Source: Gallionella sp. (GTDB taxonomy: Bacteria; Pseudomonadota; Gammaproteobacteria; Burkholderiales; Gallionellaceae). Taken from it: 64,000 bases of DNA. Location: positions 49,664-113,663 of the forward strand of contig JAQTZW010000009.1 of the NCBI GenBank assembly GCA_028687575.1. Direction: 5' to 3'. The position numbers and the translations under genes are program-made. Positions within the stretch are counted from its first letter, which is position 1. Every line of letters starts with the position of its first letter. Below are positions 26,246-34,483 of the stretch, piece after piece. The notes under the pieces are model-generated. The model ran no database searches, had not been told where the DNA came from, and saw only the letters and a program-made list of their open reading frames with translations.

Positions 26246-27517
26246 CTATTTCCGCCCGATCGCCCGGTAGCCGATGTCGCGGCGCATCTGGCTGCCGTCG
26301 AACTTGATGCCGTCGGCGATCTCGTAGGCGCGCTGTTGCGCCCGCTTGACCATATCGCCCAACGCGACCACGCACAGCACGCGCCCGCCGCTGGTGACCA
26401 CCTGACCGCCCTGCATCGCCGTGCCGGCGTGGAACACGTGCGCATCCTCCAGCTTTTTCGGCAGGCCGGTGATCGCATCGCCCCGGCGCGGCGTGTCGGG
26501 ATAGTTGGCCGCCGCCATCACCACGCCCAGCGCGGTGCGCCTGTCCCACTCGGCCTCGGCGCGATCCAGCGTGCCGTTGATGGCGTGTTCGACCAGCACC
26601 GAGAAATCGCTCTTCAGCCGCATCATGATGGGCTGGGTTTCCGGGTCGCCAAAACGGCAGTTGAACTCCAGCACCTTGAGTCCGCCGTCCGGCGAGATCA
26701 TCAGCCCGGCATAGAGGAAGCCGGTGTAGGTGTTGCCCTCGGCCTCCATGCCGCGCACCACCGGCAGGATGACTTCGCGCAGCGCGCGGGCGTGGATCTC
26801 GGGCGTGACCACCGGAGCCGGGGAATACGCGCCCATGCCGCCGGTGTTCGGCCCCAGATCGCCATCCAGCAGGCGCTTGTGATCTTGGCTGGTGGCCATC
26901 GCCAACACGTTCTTGCCATCCACCATGACGATGAAGCTGGCCTCCTCGCCTGCCAGAAATTCCTCGATCACCACCCGCGCGCCCGCGTCGCCCAGCTTGT
27001 TATCGGACAGCATCATGTCTATCGCGTCGAACGCTTCCTGCTTGTCCATCGCCACCACCACACCCTTGCCCGCCGCCAGGCCGTCGGCCTTGATGACGAT
27101 GGGCGCGCCGTGCTTTTCAACATAGGCTTTGGCCGATGCGATGTCGCTGAAAGTTTCGAAGAACGCGGTCGGGATGTTGTGACGCGTCATGAAGCGCTTG
27201 GCGAAATCCTTGGAGGATTCGAGTTGTGCGGCAGCCTTGGTCGGGCCGAATATCTTCAGTCCCGCCGCGCGGAACGCATCCACCACACCGGCGGCCAGCG
27301 GCGCTTCCGGGCCGACCACGGTCAGCTCGACATTTTCACGCTTGACGAATTCGATGAGGTCGGGAATCGCCGTGATGGCGACATTCTCCAACCCCTCTTC
27401 GAGCGCCGTGCCGGCATTGCCGGGCGCGACAAACACCTTTTGCACCCGCTTGCCCTGCGCCAAACGCCAAGCCAGCGCATGCTCACGACCACCGGAACCG
27501 ATGACTAAAATTTTCAT
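26246..27517 (-). CDS. purD: Phosphoribosylamine--glycine ligase
   Basis: Second step of purine synthesis: ATP-dependent ligation of glycine to phosphoribosylamine. 423 residues. N domain MKILVIGSGGREHALAWRLAQ, the ATP-grasp region with IVIKADGLAAGKGVVVAMDK near residue 140, GEEASFIVMVDGKN, NTGGMGAYSPAPV and LEFNCRFGDPETQ near residue 290. Last gene of the dusB-fis-purH-DUF4160-DUF2442-purD run, 30 bases after the DUF2442 gene. Confidence 0.97.
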   Translation of the reverse strand: MKILVIGSGGREHALAWRLAQGKRVQKVFVAPGNAGTALEEGLENVAITAIPDLIEFVKRENVELTVVGPEAPLAAGVVDAFRAAGLKIFGPTKAAAQLESSKDFAKRFMTRHNIPTAFFETFSDIASAKAYVEKHGAPIVIKADGLAAGKGVVVAMDKQEAFDAIDMMLSDNKLGDAGARVVIEEFLAGEEASFIVMVDGKNVLAMATSQDHKRLLDGDLGPNTGGMGAYSPAPVVTPEIHARALREVILPVVRGMEAEGNTYTGFLYAGLMISPDGGLKVLEFNCRFGDPETQPIMMRLKSDFSVLVEHAINGTLDRAEAEWDRRTALGVVMAAANYPDTPRRGDAITGLPKKLEDAHVFHAGTAMQGGQVVTSGGRVLCVVALGDMVKRAQQRAYEIADGIKFDGSQMRRDIGYRAIGRK

Positions 27518-27547
27518 ATGTTTTCCTAAAATATGGGTTCAGCCTGC

Positions 27548-27784
27548 TCAGGCCGGAATCGAATCGTCATAAAGCGTCTCTGGCGCAACATCAATCTCTC
27601 CCGGCCAAACTACCGTTCCATACGCAACGGTTGCGCGGTGAAACAGCTGGCCGCTGGCGATGCGATCCCAAGGGCGCATGGCCAGCAAAGGCCGCATGTC
27701 GAAACGGCGATGTTCGCCGTTCTCGAAATCCAACTCCAGATGAAAGTCTGGTGTGGTCTTTACGTTTACGACATCAAGCAACAT
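27548..27784 (-). CDS. DUF2442 domain-containing protein
   Basis: Small protein (78 residues) of the DUF2442 family: opening VVNVKTTPDFHLELDFENGEHRRFDM and the ending TVVWPGEIDVAPETLYDDS (the WPGEIDVAPETLY type motif) are characteristic. Function of the family is unknown; it is frequently encoded next to DUF4160 proteins and such pairs have the size and arrangement of toxin-antitoxin modules, which is only a hypothesis. The ATG has a ribosome site (GAGGTGAGAA) overlapping the end of the interrupted DUF4160 gene. The pair is inserted between purH and purD. Confidence 0.88.
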   Translation of the reverse strand: MLLDVVNVKTTPDFHLELDFENGEHRRFDMRPLLAMRPWDRIASGQLFHRATVAYGTVVWPGEIDVAPETLYDDSIPA

Positions 27785-27792
27785 TTCTCACC

Positions 27793-28062
27793 TCACTGGA
27801 GCGGTGCGATTCTGAATGGGTCTTCACCATTTACGGCCAGTTCCCAATCCACCATCAATTCTTCTTTGTGAATTTAGATCCACGCTTGCACCATCTTGAG
27901 TTGCTTGGGCGGCAAATTTCCATCCAAAATGTTGCCATCATCAATGGATACGGCAGCCTCGTTGTCTTGATAGCGGATATGAATATGTGGAAGATGGTGA
28001 CGCCGATTATCCCGGTAGAACATCAGCACCAAAATGCCATAAAACATACTGATCGTCGGCAT
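27793..28062 (-). pseudogene. DUF4160 protein interrupted by an in-frame TAA
   Basis: Small family of unknown function, normally about 85-90 residues. The first 62 residues are intact (MPTISMFYGILVLMFYRD, HHLPHIHIRY with the conserved histidines, DGNLPPKQLKMVQAWI), then a TAA at 27874-27876 stops the frame. In the same frame beyond it the expected family C-terminus follows: IHKEELMVDWELAVNGEDPF, then RIAPLQ and a TGA. A single G-to-T change in a GAA codon (giving AWIEIHKEEL) explains the break. The 62-residue product lacks the last helix. Followed by DUF2442 at 8 bases. Confidence 0.85.
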
Positions 28063-28089
28063 ATTTACCTCCGCAGACTTCGACCGAGT

Positions 28090-29655
28090 CTAGTGCCTGA
28101 AATGCCGGTAGCCGGTGAACACCATCGCCAGACCCAGTTCGTCCGCTGCGGCGATGACTTCGGCATCGCGCATCGAGCCGCCGGGCTGGATCACGGCTTT
28201 CGCGCCGGCTTGTGCCAGCACGTCTATGCCGTCGCGGAACGGGAAGAAGGCATCCGACGAAACGACCGAATCAACCAGACTCAGGCCGGCGTTCTGCGCC
28301 TTGATACTGGCGATGCGGGTGGAATCAACCCGGCTCATCTGCCCGGCGCCAACTCCCAAAGTTTGCCCGCCCTTGCAGAACACGATGGCGTTGGACTTGA
28401 CGTATTTCGCCACGCGCCAGGCGAACTGGAGGTCATGCATCTGTTCGGCAGTCGGCTGCAATTTGGTGACGACCTTGAACTGGTCGGCCTGCACGTTGAG
28501 CATGTCGGGCGTCTGTACCAGCAGGCCGCCGCCGACGCGTTTCATATCCCATTGATTGTGCGCATCGGACAGCGGTACGACCAGCACGCGCACGTTCTGC
28601 TTGGCGGCGGTGACGGCCAGCGCGGCATCGGTCGCGGAAGGCGCAATGATCAGTTCGACGAACTGGTTGTCGGTGATCTGTTTGGCGGTCTCGGCATCCA
28701 GCTCGCGGTTGAAGGCGATGATGCCGCCGAACGCGGAAGTGGTGTCGGTCGCATAGGCCAGCTTGTAGGCATTGAGCGGCGTGTCCGCCACCGCCACACC
28801 GCACGGATTGGCGTGCTTGACGATCACGCAGGCGCACTGATCGAAGGTCTTGACCAGTTCCCAGGTCGCGTCGGCATCGCCGATGTTGTTGTAGGACAGC
28901 TCCTTGCCCTGCACCTGGGTGAAGTTGGCGATGCTGCCGGCCACCGGGTTCAGTTCGCGGTAGAACGCCGCTTTCTGGTGCGGGTTCTCGCCGTAGCGCA
29001 TGTCCTGCACCTTGGCGAAGCTGAAATTGATCTGCGCCGGGAAATCGCTCTTCACACCGTCGCTGCCGATGGCGGTCAGGTAATTGCTGATCATGCCGTC
29101 GTAGGCGGCGGTGTGCGAGAACGCCTTTTTCATCAGATCGAAGCGTGTCGCATCACAAACCGCGCCGCCGTTGGTCTGCATCTCGGCCAGCACGTCGGCG
29201 TAATCAGCCGGGTCGGTGACGATGGCAACGTGAGCGTGGTTCTTGGCCGCAGCGCGCACCATGGTCGGGCCGCCGATGTCTATGTTCTCGATGGCGTCTT
29301 CCAGCGTGCAGCCCGGTTTGGCCACGGTTGCGGCGAACGGGTACAGGTTTACCACCACCAGATCAATGGTCGGGATGCCGTGCTGCGCCAGCGTGGCGAC
29401 ATGCTCGGGCAGGTCGCGACGCGCCAGAATGCCGGCGTGGACTTTCGGTTGCAGCGTCTTGACGCGACCGTCCAGCATCTCCGGGAAGCCGGTGTAGTCG
29501 GCCACTTCGGTGCAGGGCACGCCGTTGTCGGCCAGCAGTTTGGCGGTGCCGCCGGTGGAGAGCAGGTTCACGCCCAGGGCGCTGAGACCCTTTGCGAATT
29601 CGAGTACGCCGGACTTGTCCGAAACGCTGATGAGTGCCTGTTTGATAGCTGCCAT
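28090..29655 (-). CDS. purH: Bifunctional AICAR transformylase/IMP cyclohydrolase
   Basis: Last two steps of IMP synthesis. 521 residues from the ATG at 29655 ([21 protein letters not shown]); the frame is open upstream to 29820 but that part overlaps fis and lacks family similarity. The cyclohydrolase domain occupies about 1-195 ([27 protein letters not shown]), the transformylase domain about 200-521, with [31 protein letters not shown] and the C-terminal [20 protein letters not shown] and QPGGSMRD. Co-oriented with fis upstream and purD downstream. Confidence 0.97.
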   Translation of the reverse strand: MAAIKQALISVSDKSGVLEFAKGLSALGVNLLSTGGTAKLLADNGVPCTEVADYTGFPEMLDGRVKTLQPKVHAGILARRDLPEHVATLAQHGIPTIDLVVVNLYPFAATVAKPGCTLEDAIENIDIGGPTMVRAAAKNHAHVAIVTDPADYADVLAEMQTNGGAVCDATRFDLMKKAFSHTAAYDGMISNYLTAIGSDGVKSDFPAQINFSFAKVQDMRYGENPHQKAAFYRELNPVAGSIANFTQVQGKELSYNNIGDADATWELVKTFDQCACVIVKHANPCGVAVADTPLNAYKLAYATDTTSAFGGIIAFNRELDAETAKQITDNQFVELIIAPSATDAALAVTAAKQNVRVLVVPLSDAHNQWDMKRVGGGLLVQTPDMLNVQADQFKVVTKLQPTAEQMHDLQFAWRVAKYVKSNAIVFCKGGQTLGVGAGQMSRVDSTRIASIKAQNAGLSLVDSVVSSDAFFPFRDGIDVLAQAGAKAVIQPGGSMRDAEVIAAADELGLAMVFTGYRHFRH

Positions 29656-29722
29656 GTGATTTCCCGTCTGAAATGATAAAACCGTGTGGGCCGAAGCCAG
29701 GCCGAGCCTGATCCGGCGATGT

Positions 29723-29977
29723 CTATTCGATGCCGTGATTCGACATTTTCTTGCGCAAGGTGTTGCGGTTGATGCCCAGCATCTCGGCGGCGCGCGACTG
29801 GTTGCCGCCCACCTGATCAAGCACGCGCTCGATCAACGGCTTTTCGACGCAACCAATCACCATGTCGTACAGTCCGCAGCCCGGACTCTCGCCGTCCAGG
29901 TCCTTGAAATACTGGTCGAGGACGCGGCGCACCTCACGCGCAAGGTCGTTCTCGTTCACGCCGCAATCGCAATTCAT
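29723..29977 (-). CDS. fis: Fis-type nucleoid-associated regulator
   Basis: Small DNA-bending protein (84 residues) that organises the nucleoid and activates rRNA promoters. The C-terminal helix-turn-helix [28 protein letters not shown] is typical of Fis; the N-terminal flexible arm is shorter than in E. coli (98 residues). Its start overlaps the dusB stop by 4 bases, the same dusB-fis coupling seen in enterobacteria. Followed by purH. Confidence 0.95.
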   Translation of the reverse strand: MNCDCGVNENDLAREVRRVLDQYFKDLDGESPGCGLYDMVIGCVEKPLIERVLDQVGGNQSRAAEMLGINRNTLRKKMSNHGIE

Positions 29978-30996
29978 GCTGCCATCTCCTCATGTGCCGC
30001 CAGGTCCAGATAGCGCAGCTGCGAGCCGCGCGATGCTTGTTCTGCAAAGAATTCGTCCACGGCCGCCAGCTGTTCCTCGCAGCTTTCCAGCCGGTTCATC
30101 ATGTGGCGGAAACTCGCCGAGCCGGCCAGCCCCTTGGTGTACCAGGAAATATGTTTGCGCGCCACGCGCAGTCCGGTCAGCTCGCCGTAAAACTGGTAAA
30201 GCTCCTGCACATGCCCCAACAACACTTGATGTATCTCGCTGACTTCGGGATGCGCCAGATGCTCGCCAGTAAGCAGAAAATGCTCGATCTCGCGGAACAG
30301 CCAGGGACGACCCTGCGCCGCGCGACCTATCATCACCGCGTCCACTCCGGCGTATTGCAGCACGTGACGCGCCTTCTCCGGCGTGGTGATGTCGCCGTTG
30401 GCGATGATGGGAATGTTCACGCTTGCCTTCACTTCGCCGATGGTGTCGTATTCGGCATCGCCGGTATAGGCGCAGGCGCGGGTGCGACCGTGGATCGCCA
30501 GCGCCTGAATGCCGGCAGATTCAGCGATCTTCGCGATGCGCACCGCGTTGCGGTTATTGCGATCCCAGCCGGTGCGTATCTTCAGCGTGACCGGCGCATT
30601 GACCGCGCCGACCACTGCGTCCAGCAACTTCCCCACCAGCGGCTCGTCCTGCAACAGCGCGGAACCGGCCATCACGTTGCAGATCTTCTTGGCCGGGCAA
30701 CCCATATTGATGTCTATGATCTGCGCGCCATTATCCACGTTGTATTGCGCCGCTTCCGCCAGCATCTTCGGGTCTGCGCCGACGATCTGCACCGAGATCG
30801 GCTCGACCTCGCCCTCGTGGTTGGCGCGACGCTTGGTCTTTTCCGAGCCGTACAGCAGCGAATTGGAGGCCACCATCTCGGACACCGCCATGCCCGCACC
30901 CATGCGTTTGCACAACATGCGGAAAGGCCTGTCGGTCACTCCAGCCATCGGAGCGACGATAAGATTGTTTTTCAACTGGTAAGGGCCGATACGCAT
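29974..30996 (-). CDS. dusB: tRNA-dihydrouridine synthase B
   Basis: FMN-dependent reduction of uridine to dihydrouridine in the tRNA D-loop. 340 residues. The N-terminus IGPYQLKNNLIVAPMAGVTDRPFR, the central INMGCPAKKICNVMAGSALL with the catalytic cysteine near residue 100, RTGWD and LAIHGRTRACAYTG, and ANGDITTPEKARHVLQYAGVDAVMIGRAAQGRPWLF are diagnostic for DusB. First gene of the dusB-fis-purH-purD operon; a promoter is visible just upstream. Confidence 0.97.
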   Translation of the reverse strand: MRIGPYQLKNNLIVAPMAGVTDRPFRMLCKRMGAGMAVSEMVASNSLLYGSEKTKRRANHEGEVEPISVQIVGADPKMLAEAAQYNVDNGAQIIDINMGCPAKKICNVMAGSALLQDEPLVGKLLDAVVGAVNAPVTLKIRTGWDRNNRNAVRIAKIAESAGIQALAIHGRTRACAYTGDAEYDTIGEVKASVNIPIIANGDITTPEKARHVLQYAGVDAVMIGRAAQGRPWLFREIEHFLLTGEHLAHPEVSEIHQVLLGHVQELYQFYGELTGLRVARKHISWYTKGLAGSASFRHMMNRLESCEEQLAAVDEFFAEQASRGSQLRYLDLAAHEEMAA

Positions 30997-31024
30997 GGGG
31001 AGTGTAATTTCGATAAGGTCGGCG

Positions 31025-31053
31025 ATTATAAAGCAAGCGGACAGGCATGGAAA
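31025..31053 (-). promoter_or_regulatory. Sigma-70 promoter for dusB-fis-purH-purD
   Basis: On the minus strand: a -35 TTTCCA at 31053-31048 (4 of 6 consensus) and a perfect -10 TATAAT at 31030-31025 with 17-base spacing, placing the start near 31018, about 20 bases before dusB. Confidence 0.5.
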
Positions 31054-31060
31054 ATATCGC

Positions 31061-31066
31061 TATGAT
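31061..31066 (+). promoter_or_regulatory. -10 box of the UbiH-like gene, nearly leaderless
   Basis: TATGAT lies 8 bases before the ATG of the hydroxylase gene; a 4-of-6 -35 (CGGACA at 31038-31043) has 17-base spacing. If used, the transcript would start within a few bases of the ATG. There is no ribosome site between it and the ATG. Confidence 0.35.
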
Positions 31067-31074
31067 TAGCGCCC

Positions 31075-32271
31075 ATGAAAAACTCCCTGCAATACGATGT
31101 CGTGATCGTCGGCGGCGGCCTGGTCGGCGCCAGCCTTGCTGCTGCGCTTAAAGACAGCGGGCTCACGCTTGCGCTGATTGAGGCCGGGCCGGCCCCGCTC
31201 TGCAACGCTGACCTTTCCGCCGATGAGCAGGCCGAAAACTGGGACAGCCGCATCTATGCGATCAGCCCCGGCAGCCGCGAATTCCTCACCCAGATGGGCG
31301 CATGGAATCAGCTTGCCGCCGAGCGCGTCGCCCCGGTCGTCGAAATGCGCGTGTTCGGCGACGCCGGCTCCGACATCGAATTCTCCGCCTACCAGATGGG
31401 CGTGCCGGAACTGGCCTGCATCGTCGAAAACCGCGAATTGCAGCACGCGCTGTGGCAGGTGTTGCGCGCACAGGACAACCTCGACCTGTTGCATCCAGCG
31501 CGCTGCTCGGCACTTTCCATAGATGCCGACGACGCCACGCTCACCCTGCAGGACGGCCGCACCGTCAAGGCGAAACTGGTGATCGGCGCGGACGGGCGCG
31601 ATTCCTGGATACGCAAGCAGGCCGGCATCAGCGCGGCGCCGGTGGATTACCGGCATCACGGCGTGGTCGCTAATTTCAGCTGCGAATTGCCACATCGCGG
31701 CATCGCCCACCAGTGGTTCCATGCCGATGGCATCCTGGCGCTGCTGCCCTTGCCCGGCAACCGCCTTTCGATGGTCTGGTCAGTCACACCGGAACGCTCG
31801 CAAGAGTTGACCGCGATGTCCGACGAGGAACTCTGCAAACAGGTCGCCGCCGCCGCGCAACAGACGCTGGGCAAGCTGCAAGTCATCACGCCCGCCGTCG
31901 CCTTTCCGTTGCGCCTGCTGGTGCTGCCGCAGATCAGCGCGCCGCGCGTGGCACTGATCGGCGATGCCGCGCACAACATGCACCCGCTGGCCGGACAAGG
32001 CGTCAACACCGGTTTCCGCGATGCCAGCCAACTGGCCGAATTGCTGCTGGATCGCGGTGGCTGCACCGATTGCGGCGACGCGCAACTGATGCGCCGTTAC
32101 GACCGCAAGCGCAAGGAAGACATCTACTCCATGCAGTCCACCACCTATGGGCTGAAAAATCTGTTCTGCAACGACGACCCGCTGCTGCGCAGCCTGCGCA
32201 ACCTCGGCCTCAATGCCACCAATCATCTGACGCCGCTGAAAAAGCTGCTGATGCAGCACGCCCTTAATTAA
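31075..32271 (+). CDS. UbiH/UbiF/COQ6-family FAD-dependent hydroxylase
   Basis: Flavin monooxygenase of ubiquinone biosynthesis type (398 residues), hydroxylating the aromatic ring of a polyprenylated intermediate with O2. FAD-binding motif VVIVGGGLVGASLAAALKDSG at the N-terminus, DG motif in LVIGADGRDSWIRKQAGI near residue 170, and the GD motif LIGDAAHNMHPLAGQGVNTGFRDA near residue 300. Which ring position is used cannot be read. Followed after 8 bases by the DsbC-like gene on the same strand; divergent from dusB with about 80 bases between. Relevant to the RquA-like gene, since rhodoquinone is made from ubiquinone. Confidence 0.9.
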   Translation: MKNSLQYDVVIVGGGLVGASLAAALKDSGLTLALIEAGPAPLCNADLSADEQAENWDSRIYAISPGSREFLTQMGAWNQLAAERVAPVVEMRVFGDAGSDIEFSAYQMGVPELACIVENRELQHALWQVLRAQDNLDLLHPARCSALSIDADDATLTLQDGRTVKAKLVIGADGRDSWIRKQAGISAAPVDYRHHGVVANFSCELPHRGIAHQWFHADGILALLPLPGNRLSMVWSVTPERSQELTAMSDEELCKQVAAAAQQTLGKLQVITPAVAFPLRLLVLPQISAPRVALIGDAAHNMHPLAGQGVNTGFRDASQLAELLLDRGGCTDCGDAQLMRRYDRKRKEDIYSMQSTTYGLKNLFCNDDPLLRSLRNLGLNATNHLTPLKKLLMQHALN

Positions 32272-32279
32272 CCCCCAAA

Positions 32280-32990
32280 ATGAAGAAGACCATGAAAAAA
32301 CTCCTGCCCCTGTTGATGCTGCTCGCCTTCTCTTCCGCCAATGCCGGCGAGAACGAAATCCGCCAATCGCTGCAAAGCAACTTCCCAAATATCGGCAAGG
32401 TGGAGCACATCCAGAAAACACCCTATTCCGGCCTCTATGAAGTAGTAGTCGGCGACCAGTTGGTTTACACCGACGAGCAGGGCCAATACCTGTTCGACGG
32501 CAATATCGTAGACATCAAGACCCGCACCAACCTGACCGAGAAACGCCACAAGCAACTGTTCGCGATAGACTTCAACACCCTGCCGTTAGACCTCGCCGTC
32601 AAGAAGGTCAAGGGCAACGGCAAGCGCAAGATGGCCTACTTCACCGACCCGAACTGCGGCTTCTGCAAGAAGCTGGAGCACGAATTGAGCCAAGTCACCG
32701 ATGTCACACTGTACCTGTTCATGTACCCGATCTTCCAGGGCTCCGACGTGATCGTACGCAACATCCGCTGCGCCAAAGATCCAGCCAAAGCTTGGGACGA
32801 CCTGATGCTGAACGACAAAGCACCGGCCAGCGCCACCTGCAAGACCCCCACCGAGAAGGTCATCGCGCTAGGCAGGAAATTGCACGTTGACGGCACGCCC
32901 AACCTGGTCTTCGCCGATGGCACACAGACACCCGGCTACCTGCCCGCTGCCGAAATTGAAAAACAGTTAAACGCCGCCGAAAAGAAATAA
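32280..32990 (+). CDS. DsbC-type periplasmic disulfide isomerase
   Basis: Exported thioredoxin-fold protein (236 residues): signal peptide MKKTMKKLLPLLMLLAFSSANA, N-terminal dimerisation domain (about 20-75: IRQSLQSNFPNIGKVEHIQ), and catalytic domain with the active site CGFC in TDPNCGFCKKLEHEL near residue 125 and the cis-proline GTPNLVFADG near 205. DsbC-type proteins rearrange wrong disulfides and are kept reduced by DsbD, which is not in this window. A second in-frame ATG at 32292 is possible. Directly downstream of the UbiH-like gene. Confidence 0.92.
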   Translation: MKKTMKKLLPLLMLLAFSSANAGENEIRQSLQSNFPNIGKVEHIQKTPYSGLYEVVVGDQLVYTDEQGQYLFDGNIVDIKTRTNLTEKRHKQLFAIDFNTLPLDLAVKKVKGNGKRKMAYFTDPNCGFCKKLEHELSQVTDVTLYLFMYPIFQGSDVIVRNIRCAKDPAKAWDDLMLNDKAPASATCKTPTEKVIALGRKLHVDGTPNLVFADGTQTPGYLPAAEIEKQLNAAEKK

Positions 32991-32999
32991 GTCCCTGCC

Positions 33000-33026
33000 C
33001 GCGATGCCTGACTGACAGGCATCGCG
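33000..33026. other. Strong hairpin without U-tract after the dsbC-like gene
   Basis: Perfect 11-bp stem (33000-33010 with 33016-33026) and five-base loop ACTGA. No T-run follows, so it may protect the 3' end or work with Rho. The rest of 33027-33223 shows another small hairpin (33106-33119) and a TATAGT at 33096-33101 but no clear promoter. Confidence 0.5.
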
Positions 33027-33223
33027 CCTGATGGCTCCCAATAGGCTCACCCTACCCCACCCTCTGCCCCGGCAATTTCCTCGCACCATAAATGGTATAG
33101 TCTGACCGCCATTGGGCGGCGTTGATTGATACCTGACACCCGCTTTGTCACAATTATCCGGCAGCATGACCTGTCTACTTCGGGAATCCCACAACCACTG
33201 AAACTATCTGCACCCAAGGATTT

Positions 33224-34483
33224 ATGAACTATCTTCCGGATTGGCCCATCACCATTACACCCTTCATGGCCTTCGGCCTGATGCTGCTGATGGGCGCGAT
33301 GGGCGGCTATGTGGCGCATCGCGTCAGCTGGATTCCGAGTATCACCGGATTCATGGCGGTAGGCGTGCTGTTCGGGCCCAGCGGCATCGGACTGCTCAGC
33401 CCGGAAACCATGGCCAACTCGCGCATCATCATAGACATTGCATTGGCACTGATTCTGTATCGGCTGGGGCTGTCACTGGACATCAAGCAGGTATGGCGCT
33501 CACACGACCTGTTAATGATCTCGGCGCTTGAGAGTCTGGTCACCTTCTGCGCCGTATTCCTCGCCCTTGACCTGTTCCATATCGAGCCTGTGATCGCAGC
33601 ACTGGTCGCCGCCATCTCGATCTCATCTTCCCCCGCCGTGTTGCTGCACGTCGCCCACGAGGTCAAGGCGAAAGGCGAAGTGACGGAAACCACCAAGACG
33701 CTGGTCGCATTGAACAACCTGCTCTCTTTTCTGGCTTTCTCGGCGGTGCTGCCGGCAATGCATCTGGCGGCCGGAGCGCGGCTACGCACCGTGATCATCC
33801 AGCCGCTCTATCAGCTATTGGGTTCGCTGCTGCTGGGCGCGGCCTTGGCCTACGGCCTGCACATCCTGTCGCTGAAGACCCATCGCGCCCCGCAATACAA
33901 GCTGGCGCTGGTGATAGGCACGCTGATGTTTGCCACGGGTCTGGCGCACGAACTCAAACTCTCGCTGCTGCTGGTGCCGCTGGTGATCGGCGTGGTGGTG
34001 ATGAGTCTGGAGCGCGAAAAGATCGTCTCCGACCTGGAGTTCGGCTCGGCGTTCGAGCTGTTCTTCGTGGTGCTGTTCGTATTTGCCGGCGCCGGACTGC
34101 ATCTGGACGAACTCGTGCAATATGCGCCGGTGGTGCTGATGCTGGTGGTGGCGCGCAGCCTGGCCAAGGTGGCGGGCGTAGCCGGAACATCGGAGTATCT
34201 GGGCAGACCGCGCCGAGGCGGCTTCTCCAGCGGCCTGCTTTTGATTCCGATGGCCGGTCTCGCAATCGGCCTTGCGCAGACCTCAAGCACGCTGTTCCCG
34301 GCCCACTCTTCAGTCGTGACGGCTATCGTGCTGGGCGCGGTGACGGTGTTCGAGACGATGGGCCCGCCGATCGCCGCGTTCGCCTTCAAATTCGCCGGGG
34401 AAGCCGCCATCAAGCAGGACGATGGCGAACAAACCGCGCCTCACCCCAAGATTGACGCACAACCCGGCGAAGAATCAATCTAG
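33224..34483 (+). CDS. Kef-type cation:proton antiporter (CPA2)
   Basis: Inner-membrane monovalent cation/proton antiporter, 419 residues, with about 12 hydrophobic helices spanning nearly the whole length (for example 10-30, 35-55, 90-115, 150-175, 300-320, 340-385). GFMAVGVLFGPSGIGLL near residue 45, DIALALILYRLGLSLD and the AAISISSSPAVLLHV segment carry the CPA2 family pattern. There is no C-terminal RCK/TrkA-N nucleotide-binding domain as in KefB/KefC; the tail after 395 is short and acidic. Ion specificity cannot be read. Its end overlaps the convergent mltA end by 9 bases. Confidence 0.88.
   Translation: MNYLPDWPITITPFMAFGLMLLMGAMGGYVAHRVSWIPSITGFMAVGVLFGPSGIGLLSPETMANSRIIIDIALALILYRLGLSLDIKQVWRSHDLLMISALESLVTFCAVFLALDLFHIEPVIAALVAAISISSSPAVLLHVAHEVKAKGEVTETTKTLVALNNLLSFLAFSAVLPAMHLAAGARLRTVIIQPLYQLLGSLLLGAALAYGLHILSLKTHRAPQYKLALVIGTLMFATGLAHELKLSLLLVPLVIGVVVMSLEREKIVSDLEFGSAFELFFVVLFVFAGAGLHLDELVQYAPVVLMLVVARSLAKVAGVAGTSEYLGRPRRGGFSSGLLLIPMAGLAIGLAQTSSTLFPAHSSVVTAIVLGAVTVFETMGPPIAAFAFKFAGEAAIKQDDGEQTAPHPKIDAQPGEESI

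Noticed and set aside
27631..29676. Long + strand open frame across purH and the DUF genes
   Set aside because: It is complementary to purH and both DUF genes and shows no domain-like pattern or ribosome site.
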